64,000 bases of DNA from Acidihalobacter ferrooxydans (GTDB lineage: Bacteria > Pseudomonadota > Gammaproteobacteria > DSM-5130 > Acidihalobacteraceae): NCBI RefSeq assembly GCF_001975725.1, contig NZ_CP019434.1, positions 682,001 to 746,000 of the forward strand. The letters run 5' to 3'. How positions within the stretch are numbered: position 1 is the stretch's first letter; every line of letters starts with the position of its first letter. Made by a program: the position numbers and the translations under genes. This document shows positions 1-11,245 of this stretch, piece after piece. The notes beneath the pieces were generated by a model, which saw only the letters and a program-made list of their open reading frames with translations, was not told where the DNA came from and searched no databases.

Positions 1-83
1 TGGGCGAGGTGAGCCGCATTGAACTCGGGCGCTGGATGGGCGGCAGCCGGGACGGCTGGGAGAGCGTCGACGATGCGGCCTGA
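1..83 (+). CDS. ABC transporter ATP-binding protein, C-terminal end (partial)
   Basis: Only the last 26 codons are present, read in the frame starting at base 3 and stopping at 81-83. The ending (VSRIELGRWMGG) resembles the C-terminus of the duplicated ATPases of BMP-type nucleoside importers, which usually close with a 'iG.lM.G' stretch. It overlaps the start of the next permease by 11 bases, as expected for a translationally coupled ATPase-permease-permease-binding protein operon. The assignment rests mainly on context, since the catalytic motifs lie outside the window. Confidence 0.6.
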   Translation, partial: GEVSRIELGRWMGGSRDGWESVDDAA

Positions 84-1146
84 GGTGCTGCGGATGCGTC
101 TGGTGCGCCGTGAGCGTCCTTCGGCGGCCATGCGTATTGTGGCGCCGTTGTTGGCGGCGCTGGCGGCGGCGTTGATAACGTTTGCCTTGCTGGGGCTATC
201 GGGCAAGGCGCCGTTTGGCGGATTCTACGCGTTGTTCCTTGCTCCGCTGGGCAGCGCGTCGGGCTGGGCGGATGTACTGGTGAAAAGTGCACCACTGGCG
301 CTGATCGGCGCCGGACTGGTGGTCGCCTTTCGCGCGCGGGTGTGGAACATAGGCGCGCAGGGGCAGTACATTGCCGGCGCAGTGCTGGGCAGTGCAGTGG
401 TGGTGTATCACCCGCAGATTGCCAGCGCATGGGCGCTGCCGGCGATGGTGGCGCTCGGGCTTGTCGGCGGCATGCTGTACGCGGCAATTCCGGCCTTTTT
501 ATACACGCGCTTCAATGCCAATGTGATCCTGACCAGCCTGATGCTGGACTATGTCGCACTGGCCGGCCTGCATTACCTGACCTTTGGCCCGTGGCGCGAT
601 CCGGCCAACTTCGGTTTTCCCGGCTCGGTGAGTTTCCCCGCAGCCGCGTCACTGCCGGTGCTCTGGCCGGGTACGCAGTTCGACCTCGGCGCGCTGGCCG
701 CCTTTGGCGCCGCACCGCTGATCTGGCTGCTGCTGCGCGGTACGCTGTTCGGTTTTCAGGTGCGGGTGTCGGCCAGCGATGCGGCATCGACCTATGCCGG
801 CTTCAGCCGGGCGCGGGTGATCTGGTCAGCGCTGCTGCTCAGTGGTGGGCTGGCGGGGTTGGCCGGGCTGTTGCAGGTGGCCGGACCGATCGGTCAGTTG
901 CAGACGAGTATCGCCTCCGAACTCGGTTTCGCGGCGATCATCGTCGCCTATCTCGGTCAGCTCAATCCGCTTGGCGTGCTGCCGGCCTCGCTGCTGGTCG
1001 GGTTGTTCTATGTGGGCGCCAACAACGCGCAGATCAGCTTCGGTCTGTCATCCTCGCTGGGTGAGCTGCTGCAGGGTGTGCTGTTGTTTACACTGCTGGC
1101 GAGCAATGTGCTGGTGAACTACCGCATCGCACGAGGACGCCTATGA
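73..1146 (+). CDS. Nucleoside-type ABC transporter permease 1 (NupP/YufP-like)
   Basis: A 357-residue inner-membrane permease of the BPD_transp_2 family (branched-chain amino acid/ribose/nucleoside type). Many hydrophobic segments follow a short basic N-terminus, and the family's central stretch 'RARVWNIGAQGQ' is present near residue 85. The start at 73 is preferred over the upstream in-frame ATG at 19 because it overlaps the ATPase stop and gives the usual family length. The next gene begins in an ATGA overlap at 1143, so the two permeases are made together and probably form a heterodimer. With the BMP-type binding protein and adenosine deaminase downstream, nucleoside uptake is the likely job. 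Confidence 0.85.
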   Translation: MRPEVLRMRLVRRERPSAAMRIVAPLLAALAAALITFALLGLSGKAPFGGFYALFLAPLGSASGWADVLVKSAPLALIGAGLVVAFRARVWNIGAQGQYIAGAVLGSAVVVYHPQIASAWALPAMVALGLVGGMLYAAIPAFLYTRFNANVILTSLMLDYVALAGLHYLTFGPWRDPANFGFPGSVSFPAAASLPVLWPGTQFDLGALAAFGAAPLIWLLLRGTLFGFQVRVSASDAASTYAGFSRARVIWSALLLSGGLAGLAGLLQVAGPIGQLQTSIASELGFAAIIVAYLGQLNPLGVLPASLLVGLFYVGANNAQISFGLSSSLGELLQGVLLFTLLASNVLVNYRIARGRL

Positions 1147-2069
1147 ACACAGCGATCTGGATTTCCCTGCTGGCCAGCGTGGTGGTCGCTGCCACGCCGC
1201 TGCTGTTGGCCGCGACGGGCGAACTCGTCTGCGAGCGCGCCGGCCTGCTGAATCTTGGTGTCGAGGGGATGATGGCTGTTGGCGCGGTGTGCGGCTTCAT
1301 CGGCGCCTTCCACACCGGCAATGCCTATGTCGGCTTGCTGGTCGGTGTCGCGGCGGGCGCGGTCTGCGGGCTATTGTTCGCCTGGCTGACGGTGCAACTG
1401 GTGGCCGATCAGGTGGCGACCGGACTGGCCCTGACCATTCTCGGTCATGGTCTGAGCGGTTTCATTGGCCACGGTTACGCTGGCGCGTCCATCGCCGGGC
1501 TCAAGCCGCTGGCGCTGCCGGGCCTGGCGCAGATTCCTCTGCTCGGGCCGATTCTGTTCGATCACACCTTGCCGGTCTATGCGGCACTGCTGTTGGTTGC
1601 GGGCGTGCATTGGTTCCTCACGCGCAGCCGGGCGGGGCTGACGCTACGCAGCGTCGGTGAGGATCCGAAGGTCTCCTATAGCCTGGGTTTGCGGGTCTAC
1701 GCGGTGCGCTATGCTGCCGCAATCTTCGGCGGCGCGATGGCCGGATTCGCCGGCGCATTCCTCTCGACCGCTTACACGCCGATGTGGGCCGAGGGCATGG
1801 TCGCCGGGCAGGGCTGGATCGCCGTCGGGCTGGTGGTGTTCGCCACCTGGCGGCCGCTGCGCCTGCTGGCCGGTGCGTGGCTGTTCGCCGGGGTTGGTAT
1901 CGGTCAGTTGTTTTCCCAGGCTGTCGGTTTTGCGCTCAATACCTATCTGCTGTCGGCGCTGCCGTATCTTGCAGTGCTGCTTGCGTTGGTATTGATCTCG
2001 CGCGATCCACTGCGCATCCGCCTGAATACCCCTGCGTCTCTGGGTCGGCCGTTCCGGGCCGAGACGTAA
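1143..2069 (+). CDS. Nucleoside-type ABC transporter permease 2 (NupQ/YufQ-like)
   Basis: A 308-residue inner-membrane permease, the partner of the preceding gene, starting in a 4-base ATGA overlap. It carries the family stretch 'ERAGLLNLGVEGMM' near residue 30, typical of the second permease of BMP/nucleoside systems, and about eight to nine hydrophobic segments. A 42-base gap with a purine-rich ribosome binding site (AAGGAGC) separates it from the substrate-binding protein. The exact substrate cannot be read from the sequence; purine nucleosides are inferred from the neighbouring adenosine deaminase. Confidence 0.87.
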   Translation: MNTAIWISLLASVVVAATPLLLAATGELVCERAGLLNLGVEGMMAVGAVCGFIGAFHTGNAYVGLLVGVAAGAVCGLLFAWLTVQLVADQVATGLALTILGHGLSGFIGHGYAGASIAGLKPLALPGLAQIPLLGPILFDHTLPVYAALLLVAGVHWFLTRSRAGLTLRSVGEDPKVSYSLGLRVYAVRYAAAIFGGAMAGFAGAFLSTAYTPMWAEGMVAGQGWIAVGLVVFATWRPLRLLAGAWLFAGVGIGQLFSQAVGFALNTYLLSALPYLAVLLALVLISRDPLRIRLNTPASLGRPFRAET

Positions 2070-2111
2070 GGACCTTGTGTCATCCACTCTCAGATCAAGG
2101 AGCAACACAGC

Positions 2112-4263
<2,152 letters not shown>

Positions 4264-4555
4264 TCCGGTGAAATTCCATCAAAACACAGGAGGTCGTAGT
4301 GTGTCCGAGGGCGCACTATGAACAGTAAACCAGGTTAATTATTCCAAGAGGCGTCTTTGCTTGATCTTGAACCGACAGATTGTTCCTTTGTGCGGGCTTA
4401 GCGTAACTATGCCGTTCACCTAAGAACAGTCACTACGAATGGACTCGGTAAGCGCTGCATGTAGAGCTATATAATTGGCACAGAAAGCCTGTCAGGGTTA
4501 GAACTAAATGGTTGTGGATGATTAATAAGTAGGCGGTAACTCACACTGTGGCCGG
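4264..4555. other. Gap between add and the FHA gene; contains a degenerate repeat
   Basis: No gene is seen in these 292 bases between convergent genes. Bases about 4330-4432 hold a copy of the degenerate repeat also found near 61233 and 62525; shared words include AGAGGCG, TTGATC.TTGAAC and ATGCCGTTCAC. Base composition becomes AT-richer towards 4555, entering the signalling-gene block. Confidence 0.6.
4330..4432 (+). repeat. Degenerate REP-like repeat, family C (copy 1)
   Basis: This stretch aligns by eye to 62525-62620: AGAGGCG, then TTG(C)(G)TGATC.TTGAACC, a variable middle, and ATGCCGTTCAC..AAGAA. A more diverged relative is at 61233-61310. It lies 3' of add in a convergent gap. Function is unknown; transcription termination or a dead MITE are both possible. 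Confidence 0.5.
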
Positions 4556-5290
4556 CTACGATTCTCTCAACTTGGCAGGCGAACTGTCTTCAGATTGAAA
4601 AATCATTCGTACTCCATTCAACTGAATGATGTCGCCATGCGAAAGGTACATTGATTTTGTGCTGATTGGGGTATCGTTGACAGTTGGGTAGCGGTTTGCC
4701 ACGTCTTTCTCAACACCGATAATTGCATAGCCGTCGCTGCGCTTTGTTATAGCCGCGACTTGCTGTCCGGGTTTGCCGAGTGTGGTCATTGCTCTGGTGA
4801 GTTGAAACACTTTGTCCTTGTGTGTTCCATTTAAAATTTGCAGACTGTGAATTTGCTCTGAAAGGGCGTTTTTCTTATTTTTTTCTGGTGGGTATGATGC
4901 TCCATGATAAACCGGATGCGGATTATTTTTCTCTCCCTTTGTGATGGTTTGTCCGGGTTTTATTAGCAGCGTTTTGTCGCCATCACTGTCATCTGCTTTG
5001 GCGAATCCATTTTCATATGTTAGCTGGTGCGTGCCGATCAAGATCAAATCTCCATTGCGCAGTGCATGCTTGGAAACTTTTTTATTGTTGATGAGCGTTC
5101 CATTGGTGCTATTCAGGTCTTCCACGAAAGAGTCATTCAGAATAGTCAGGATCTGGCAGTGATGGCTACTTATCGCGCGATCGTTTATGCATATGTCATT
5201 ATCGGCATGCCGCCCGATAGTTATGCAGTTTTTGTCTAAAGCGAATTCTCCAAGAATCCGCATATTCTCAGATAAGATTAATTTTGCCAC
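4556..5290 (-). CDS. FHA-domain protein with two FHA-like modules
   Basis: A 244-residue cytoplasmic protein. Residues about 5-90 form a canonical forkhead-associated domain, with 'TIGRHADNDICINDRAISSHHC' near 25 and 'DLNSTNGTLINN' near 59; these are the Gly-Arg, Ser-x-x-His and Asn residues that bind phosphothreonine. A second, weaker FHA-like fold spans about 150-235 ('TTLGKPGQQVAAI', 'HGDIIQLNGVRMIF'). It is the third gene of a minus-strand set with a Ser/Thr kinase and a PP2C phosphatase, so it likely reads out the kinase's threonine phosphorylation. A 319-base AT-rich gap separates it from the phosphatase gene, so it may also have its own promoter. Confidence 0.82.
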   Translation of the reverse strand: MAKLILSENMRILGEFALDKNCITIGRHADNDICINDRAISSHHCQILTILNDSFVEDLNSTNGTLINNKKVSKHALRNGDLILIGTHQLTYENGFAKADDSDGDKTLLIKPGQTITKGEKNNPHPVYHGASYPPEKNKKNALSEQIHSLQILNGTHKDKVFQLTRAMTTLGKPGQQVAAITKRSDGYAIIGVEKDVANRYPTVNDTPISTKSMYLSHGDIIQLNGVRMIFQSEDSSPAKLRES

Positions 5291-5609
5291 AAGGTGCCTC
5301 CAAGATTATATTCCTGATCTGTTCATGCGGTTGTACGGTGCGTGACGGAAGTCGAGTTGTAGTTTAAGTCGGACAAATCGATGATGCCATTAACTTAATA
5401 AAGGAATTAAATTATAAAGCATTTATTTTAAATTAAAATTTGTAGATTGGCTGGTTATTATGGATAACATAACTTGTACTTATCTCGGCGTCTGGGCGCG
5501 GTTGAATGCTATAACGTGCATTGCGTTGGTTGATTATGTGAGGCGGTTCAGGGGTCTTAATGTCTTTCGTATGTCTTTTTTACCGGCAATAATTCGAATT
5601 TATAGCAGA
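5291..5609. other. AT-rich intergenic region between FHA and PP2C genes
   Basis: No ORF of note lies in these 319 bases. The region is strikingly AT-rich for this chromosome (runs such as TTTATTTTAAATTAAAATTT near 5420-5440). It lies upstream of the FHA gene on the minus strand and could hold a promoter for it, but no clear -35/-10 pair is certain. Confidence 0.5.
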
Positions 5610-6434
5610 TCATCTATTTCGCCTCAATAATCGATGTATCCAATTATTATTATGTGTTCGATGACCGGATTTCTTACGTATGCAGATGACTGAGATATTA
5701 TCTTTGCCGCCGCTACTGTTTGCCATATTGACAAGTTTATGTGCGCAGTTCTCGGTTGAATTCTCTTCTTTGATGACGGCGGCAATCATTTCGTCATCAA
5801 GCATGTCGTAAAGTCCATCAGAACACATAAGGTAAAAATCGTCTGGCAAGACCAGATCCTCACGAACATCAACCGCAACACTGGTGTCCACCCCTAGGGC
5901 TCTGGTTACCAGGTTGCGCTGGATCATGTTGCCGGCTTCGTTCTCAGTATAAAAGCCACGGTCGATCAGCTCCTGGCGCATGGTGTGGTCACTTGTCAAC
6001 TGCGCTAACTGGCCTTGCCTGAAACGGTACAGTCGGGAATCTCCGACATGCGCGACACTCATTCTGTCGAGATAGAATGCAACAACCACGAGGGTAGTTC
6101 CCATGCCTTCATATTGTGGTTGTGTCTGTGCGGTTTGATAGATTTCCTGGTTTGCCTTGATGACTGCCTCACGCGCGGCAACGCTTTCGCCTGTGTAACC
6201 GACCCGTTCATCTAATTCACCAGGTAATAGTTCTGGAACTTTCGATTGAAGATGCTTGAGTACTGTTTTCGCCGCAATTTCACTCGCGACTTCGCCACCG
6301 CGGTGTCCACCCATCCCGTCGGCCAGAACGAATACACCAATTTTTCCATCAGCTACTACATAGTCTTCATTTTTTTGCCGCACAAGTCCGCGGTCGGATA
6401 CAGCATGCCATTCATATTCACTCGGGTCTGTCAT
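5610..6434 (-). CDS. PP2C-family Ser/Thr protein phosphatase (Stp1/PppA-like)
   Basis: A 274-residue metal-dependent phosphatase that would reverse phosphorylation by the neighbouring kinase. All PP2C signature motifs are visible: 'DRGLVRQKNEDY' near residue 14, 'VLADGMGGHRGGE' near 36, 'VAHVGDSRLYRFR' near 130, 'LMCSDGLYDML' near 205 and 'GGKDNISVI' near 242, which supply the metal-binding aspartates. Its ATG overlaps the TGA of the kinase gene by four bases, so the two are translationally coupled. The first ~245 residues are a complete bacterial PP2C domain; the basic C-terminal tail is not a known domain. Confidence 0.9.
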   Translation of the reverse strand: MTDPSEYEWHAVSDRGLVRQKNEDYVVADGKIGVFVLADGMGGHRGGEVASEIAAKTVLKHLQSKVPELLPGELDERVGYTGESVAAREAVIKANQEIYQTAQTQPQYEGMGTTLVVVAFYLDRMSVAHVGDSRLYRFRQGQLAQLTSDHTMRQELIDRGFYTENEAGNMIQRNLVTRALGVDTSVAVDVREDLVLPDDFYLMCSDGLYDMLDDEMIAAVIKEENSTENCAHKLVNMANSSGGKDNISVICIRKKSGHRTHNNNWIHRLLRRNR

Positions 6435-9088
6435 GAGTTGTGTTTCCTTATTTCATGTGCGCAGCGCAAGAGAGACTGGCCCATTTGACGGCCGGATTGA
6501 AAACGCTTGTCGGGGTTTTTTTGTAGCACCTTATTGATGATAGGGCTGACGCAAGGCTCGAGGTCTTCGCACAAGCTGTTCAGCGCCGGGTGTGCTTCGT
6601 TGGTTATTTTATACATCAGTGAGGCCATGGTGTCTGCGCAAAAGGGTAGTTGGCCTGTCAGTAACTGAAAGCATGTAATACCAAGTGAAAACAGGTCGGA
6701 CCTGCCGTCTAGCTGATGGCCGGCCAGTTGCTCTGGCGACATGTACGAGGGGGTACCCATGACTGAGCCGGTTTTTGTGCGGCTTGAATCGGTGATTCTG
6801 GCGATACCAAAGTCCGTAATTTTCACAGTATTCTTGTCGATATCGTACATGATGTTGGCGGGTTTGATGTCGCGATGAATGACTTTCTGGCGATGGGCGT
6901 AGTCGAGCGCAAATGCGCATTTCGCGATTATTTCGAGAATCGTGACAGTAGGCAGTAGTTGTTTGCGGTGCAGGAAGTGCGTCAAATTTCTGCCTTGCAG
7001 GTATTCCATTGCGATGTAAGCCAGATCATGCTCTTCACCGGCGTCATAGATGGTCACGATATTCGGATGACTCAAACGGCCAGCCGTTTCTGCTTCACGA
7101 TAGAAGCGTTTTTTCACTTTTTCCAGTTCATCCTGGTCAAAAGATGCGTTAAGAGGGAGTGTTTTAATGGCAACGATCCGTCCTATTTTCGGATCGCGGC
7201 CTTGGTAGACGACGCTCATGGCCCCACGGCCGATTTCCTTGTCGACTACGTAACGCCCGATAACTGGTTTTTGCAGACCTGCGGCTCCGAGCATGAGTGC
7301 CGCATTGTCATCCGTGTCATCACTGATTTCCGAGCGCTTGGTTTTCGATTTAAGGATTGCTTCTATTTGCTGCAATCTTTCTTTGATATCGCGATAGTTC
7401 CGATTATGACGCTGTATGTCATGATAAATATCGAGAGCCTTGTCAAAGCGCCGGCGACGCTCGTAATCAAGTGCCAGGTTGTATAGTAACTCGTGAGTTC
7501 CGTCATTGATCGGCAGTTGCTTCAGGCGATCCAGTGCTAGATCAAGTTGCCCTTGTTCCTGAAACGCAAGGGCCAGTATCCGTGTATTTTCTATGCTTTG
7601 TGTCGATAAATGGATAAGGCGGTTGCCGGTAATGACCTTGCGCTTGGATACTACAACAAGGTAGCTGAATAGCAACAAACCGAGCGGACCCGTTAACGGT
7701 ATCCAGATATTCATGTTCGTTATCGGATAAAAAATACTAATGAGTATTGTGCTGGCAAGCAGTAAGCTTATTATCGTGAGTGATCGGTTGCTTAGGTATT
7801 GTGTGACAAATATTATAAAAATAATAATCAATGCCCATGTGGCAGCAACTACCCATGTGGCCCATGCTGGCGTGTAGATGGCATCCTGGTTCAGGATGCT
7901 TGATATTTCATCAGCCAGTATGAATATCGGAGGCTCCTTCACGCCCGAAACAGTAGCAAGCGGCGTTACTGTACTCGGTGCAGTTAGTCCGAGTAAAACA
8001 ATTTTATCGTGCAGAGCGTCGGGTGAAATATTGCCTTTGAGTATGTCGACGAAACTATATGTTATGGGGCCACTGTTGTGGCCAGGTGCATAAAAATGCG
8101 GACGAATTTGCAATTTATTGTTGGTATGAATGACTAATGAGCCTGCAATAAGACCGGTGTTGGGTTTGTACGTAACACTGCTGGCCGGTATGTTGAGGCT
8201 TTGCAATGCGGTCAGTAGGCCGAGGCTAGGCAGGTAGTGCTGATAATATTTTATTACAAGCGGTACGTGTCGGATTGCTCCGTACTGGTTGGCAGCAGGA
8301 GAAAAAAAACCAATTGTGCTGGCGCTCTTTCCGAACAGGGCCATGGGAGCTTGAATCGAATACGCGGTCGGTGGATTTATCTGTGCATGTTGTTGGCCCA
8401 GGTCGCTTAACAAATTGCGTGTTATCGTCGCCGGTAGCGGTTTTGCAGGACGACCTTGGGTTATTCCGGGAGCATAAGTCATCGCTAAGGCTACGTTATG
8501 TGAACGATTTAGTGCCTGACTCAGAGTTTTGTCGGTATCCAACGAGTCGGAAAGCTTGTTCAGTGCCGCATCCATCATGCGTATGCTTTGCGACAGTTTT
8601 CGCAAGGGCGCCTGCGCCGCCAGTTCCTGGCCCAAGGCTTTCAGCGGCGGAGGCGTTTGGTTTCCTAAGAGGCGAATACTTGAGTGAATTTTCTGCTGGA
8701 CTCCATTGAGTATGCTTGGGCCTTCATGGAGTGTTGATTGTGCGTATAAGTTCTGTAATTTCCTGATACCAAGCAAGCCCGGCCCTGTCTGTGGCTCAGT
8801 TAGATCAAGTGTCGTTGCAATTACTTTTGGGTGGCCTGGGCGGATCACACGAAACAGTTCAGCGATGCGGCTCCGCGGCCATGGCCAGGGTCCCAGCGAT
8901 TCCAGGCTCTTGGTGTCTATGGAGATGATGGCGATGCGCTGGGTCGGGGCGGCAACGGTGAAATGCGTGGCTGCGCCATAAAGCGCATGATCAAGATATT
9001 TGAATTGCCCGAGTGCCGCTGCAATGATAGCCGCCAGGCTCAGTATCAACCCCAGGAACCATTCTCTGGTCCAAAAGGATTCGCGCAT
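6431..9088 (-). CDS. CHASE2-TPR transmembrane Ser/Thr protein kinase
   Basis: An 885-residue membrane kinase. An N-terminal membrane segment (about 10-29) is followed by a large extracytoplasmic CHASE2-type sensor ('SIDTKSLESLGPWPWPR' near 55 and 'DALHDKIVLLGLTAPS' near 360), then three membrane segments (about 415-490). A short TPR-like region (about 510-590) precedes the kinase domain (about 608-875): glycine loop 'IGRGAMSVVYQG', Lys in 'VAIKTL', catalytic 'HRDIKPANIMYD' near 738, 'DFG' near 757, and an activation loop with 'GTPSYMSPEQ'. It heads an operon with a PP2C phosphatase and an FHA protein, the classic bacterial Thr-phosphorylation triad. The block is visibly AT-richer than its neighbours, hinting at transfer. 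The ligand sensed is unknown. Confidence 0.9.
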   Translation of the reverse strand: MRESFWTREWFLGLILSLAAIIAAALGQFKYLDHALYGAATHFTVAAPTQRIAIISIDTKSLESLGPWPWPRSRIAELFRVIRPGHPKVIATTLDLTEPQTGPGLLGIRKLQNLYAQSTLHEGPSILNGVQQKIHSSIRLLGNQTPPPLKALGQELAAQAPLRKLSQSIRMMDAALNKLSDSLDTDKTLSQALNRSHNVALAMTYAPGITQGRPAKPLPATITRNLLSDLGQQHAQINPPTAYSIQAPMALFGKSASTIGFFSPAANQYGAIRHVPLVIKYYQHYLPSLGLLTALQSLNIPASSVTYKPNTGLIAGSLVIHTNNKLQIRPHFYAPGHNSGPITYSFVDILKGNISPDALHDKIVLLGLTAPSTVTPLATVSGVKEPPIFILADEISSILNQDAIYTPAWATWVVAATWALIIIFIIFVTQYLSNRSLTIISLLLASTILISIFYPITNMNIWIPLTGPLGLLLFSYLVVVSKRKVITGNRLIHLSTQSIENTRILALAFQEQGQLDLALDRLKQLPINDGTHELLYNLALDYERRRRFDKALDIYHDIQRHNRNYRDIKERLQQIEAILKSKTKRSEISDDTDDNAALMLGAAGLQKPVIGRYVVDKEIGRGAMSVVYQGRDPKIGRIVAIKTLPLNASFDQDELEKVKKRFYREAETAGRLSHPNIVTIYDAGEEHDLAYIAMEYLQGRNLTHFLHRKQLLPTVTILEIIAKCAFALDYAHRQKVIHRDIKPANIMYDIDKNTVKITDFGIARITDSSRTKTGSVMGTPSYMSPEQLAGHQLDGRSDLFSLGITCFQLLTGQLPFCADTMASLMYKITNEAHPALNSLCEDLEPCVSPIINKVLQKNPDKRFQSGRQMGQSLLRCAHEIRKHNS

Positions 9089-9378
9089 AATGAATGGGTC
9101 TTCCTCTGTTCGTTCTTAGTCGTTTCATGCGTCCGTAGCTTAACGATGACGTAAGAGCGGAACAAGGCTTGTGGCTTGTCACGACCACCAGCATAAGCGT
9201 ATGTATTCTGAACTCGGCGTGCAGAGCAGCACGGCGGGGGTGACAGGCAGCTTACGACGAGCGGATGCGCTGAACCGCCCCTCTAAGCACGATGTAATAT
9301 GCCGGGACTGCTGTAAATGGCATGTGGCAGGCATGCTGGCTGGATAGTCGAGTGGCGAAATCTGTATGCTTTGCGCAC

Positions 9379-10155
9379 ATGGCCAAGATCAGTGACACGT
9401 CGGATGAGTTGCGCGAAAAGCGCCTTGTGGACTGGTATGCAAGCCCTCAGGGTGAAAAGACGCTCGCATTGTTGCGGGAAGTGCTTGCCGAATTGCTGTC
9501 AACGCGATTCGGTTATCTTGGGATACAGGTCGGGGGAGGGGCGATCAATCCATCACTTGCCGAGCTGAGCCGGGTGCGTGAGCATGTTTTGGTCAGCACC
9601 TTGCCCGATCGTGGGGATATACGGGCCAGTCCACTGGCCCTTCCTGTGGCCTCGGAATGCGCTGATCTGTTGCTGTTGCTGCATACGGTTGAAAATGCGT
9701 CGGATCCTTATCAGGTATTGCGTGAGTTGGAGCGAGTGTTGGTGCCGGAGGGCGACGCGGTGATGGTGAGCTTCAATCCATGGAGTATCTGGGGAATGTC
9801 GTCCTGGTTTGTCGGGCGGCTCCGGGGTGATGTTTATGCGCCGTGGCAGGGGCGCTTTTACACGCAACGCAGGCTGAAGGACTGGTTTAGATTGCTGGGC
9901 TTTGAGCTGGTTACAGTGCGGCGATTTGGTTTTCGGTCACCATCGTGGCATGGCTGGTTTGAGCACCGTTGCGCGTGGATGGAGAAGGTTGGTCCGCGAT
10001 GGTTTCCAGCCTTGGGTGGAGTGCAGATAATTATTGCCCGCAAGCGCCGCACGCGCCTGACGCTGATCAAGTCGCGTTGGCGACCACTGTCTGTCAGGGT
10101 TGGGGGTCGGGTTGCGGGTGCTGCGTCGAGGAGTGTTTTGCGTGTCGAGGACTGA
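9379..10155 (+). CDS. Class I SAM-dependent methyltransferase (YafS-like)
   Basis: A 258-residue protein placed directly upstream of rnhA, the position of yafS in E. coli. The protein has the Methyltransf_11 order of features, but the glycine-rich SAM loop is weak ('[11 protein letters not shown]' near 45). '[48 protein letters not shown]' spans post-motif regions. The internal ATG at 9379 is preferred to 9322 because it gives the usual YafS N-terminus. It overlaps rnhA by 14 bases, which argues for co-expression. The substrate is unknown. Confidence 0.75.
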   Translation: MAKISDTSDELREKRLVDWYASPQGEKTLALLREVLAELLSTRFGYLGIQVGGGAINPSLAELSRVREHVLVSTLPDRGDIRASPLALPVASECADLLLLLHTVENASDPYQVLRELERVLVPEGDAVMVSFNPWSIWGMSSWFVGRLRGDVYAPWQGRFYTQRRLKDWFRLLGFELVTVRRFGFRSPSWHGWFEHRCAWMEKVGPRWFPALGGVQIIIARKRRTRLTLIKSRWRPLSVRVGGRVAGAASRSVLRVED

Positions 10156-10594
10156 TGTTGAAATATTCACGGATGGCGCATGCCGTGGGAACCCCGGCCC
10201 GGGCGGCTGGGGTGCGTTGTTGCAGTATCAGGGGGCAAGGCGCGAGCTGTCCGGCGCCGAGGCTGATACAACGAACAATCGTATGGAGTTGCTGGCAGCG
10301 ATCAGCGCACTTGAGGCGCTAAAGCGCCCATGCCATGTGGTTTTGACGACTGATTCCACGTATGTTCGTGACGGTATCACACGGTGGCTGCCGGGATGGA
10401 AGCGCAAGAACTGGCGTACGTCTTCAGGGTCGGCGGTGAAAAATCAGGATCTGTGGCAGCGCCTGGATGCTGCCTCGGCGCGTCATGAAGTTCGCTGGGA
10501 GTGGGTCAAAGGGCATGCCGGACATCCAGGAAACGAAGCGGCGGATCAACTCGCCACGCGGGCTATCGATCGTCTGTTGGGCGGTGCCGACTGA
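10142..10594 (+). CDS. rnhA: Ribonuclease HI
   Basis: A 150-residue enzyme that cuts the RNA strand of RNA-DNA hybrids. The four acidic active-site residues are present in order: Asp in '[16 protein letters not shown]' (near 10), Glu in 'NNRMELLAA' (near 48), Asp in 'TTDSTYV' (near 69) and Asp/Glu in '[11 protein letters not shown]' (near 130). The GTG at 10142 gives a length matching the family (about 150-155); upstream in-frame codons lie within the methyltransferase gene. The stop overlaps the next start in TGATG at 10592-10596. Confidence 0.92.
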   Translation: MSRTDVEIFTDGACRGNPGPGGWGALLQYQGARRELSGAEADTTNNRMELLAAISALEALKRPCHVVLTTDSTYVRDGITRWLPGWKRKNWRTSSGSAVKNQDLWQRLDAASARHEVRWEWVKGHAGHPGNEAADQLATRAIDRLLGGAD

Positions 10595-11226
10595 TGCCTG
10601 ATGGTCAGGTATGGTGGGTGTTCATTCCAGCATCCCTGGCTTTGATCATCGTGCCCGGCCCGGATTTGCTGTTCCTGCTGAGTCAGGGAATCCAGCGCGG
10701 CCGTGCCGCAGGTTTAGCCACTGCGCTGGGTTTGGCAAGTGGCAATCTGGTGCATACATTGGGCGCGACGCTGGGTGTTTCGATCATATTTCGTACGTCC
10801 GCAGTCGCTTTTGCAACGCTCAAGTTTGCCGGGGTGGCTTATCTGCTGTATCTGGCCTGGCAGGTCTGGAAGAGTGCCGGGAAATCTTTGGGCGATTCTC
10901 CAGTCGTAGCCGTTCCGGGTCATGCGAAATTGTTCCGGCGGGGATTTCTGATGAATGTTCTCAATCCGAAAGTTGCGCTATTTTTTCTGGCATTTTTGCC
11001 CCAGTTCGCAAAACCCGAAGCAGGGTCGATTGCCATACAGATGGCGCTGCTTGGGGGTGTCTTTACGCTGTTGGTTGTGGTCGTTTTCGGGATGGCCGGT
11101 TGGTTTGCGGGAACGTTGAGGCCGTGGTTGTTGCGCAGAGGTAAGCGAATGCGTCGAGTCGGTGCCTGGTTCCTGGTTGGTGTTTATTGCGCGCTGGCTG
11201 TGCGCCTGGCACTGGCCACGCGTTGA
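10594..11226 (+). CDS. LysE/RhtB-family amino acid exporter
   Basis: A 210-residue inner-membrane protein of the LysE superfamily. The family signature near the N-terminus, 'IIVPGPDLLFLLSQGIQRGRAAGLATALGLASGN', is clear, as is 'GFLMNVLNPKVALFFLAFLPQF' near residue 118, with about six membrane segments. It starts in a TGATG overlap with rnhA and sits between rnhA and dnaQ, which are usually adjacent or divergent, so this is a local insertion into that neighbourhood. Family members export amino acids such as homoserine, threonine or leucine; the substrate here is not known. Confidence 0.87.
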   Translation: MPDGQVWWVFIPASLALIIVPGPDLLFLLSQGIQRGRAAGLATALGLASGNLVHTLGATLGVSIIFRTSAVAFATLKFAGVAYLLYLAWQVWKSAGKSLGDSPVVAVPGHAKLFRRGFLMNVLNPKVALFFLAFLPQFAKPEAGSIAIQMALLGGVFTLLVVVVFGMAGWFAGTLRPWLLRRGKRMRRVGAWFLVGVYCALAVRLALATR

Positions 11227-11245
11227 CGTTGATGGGAGAAATGTG

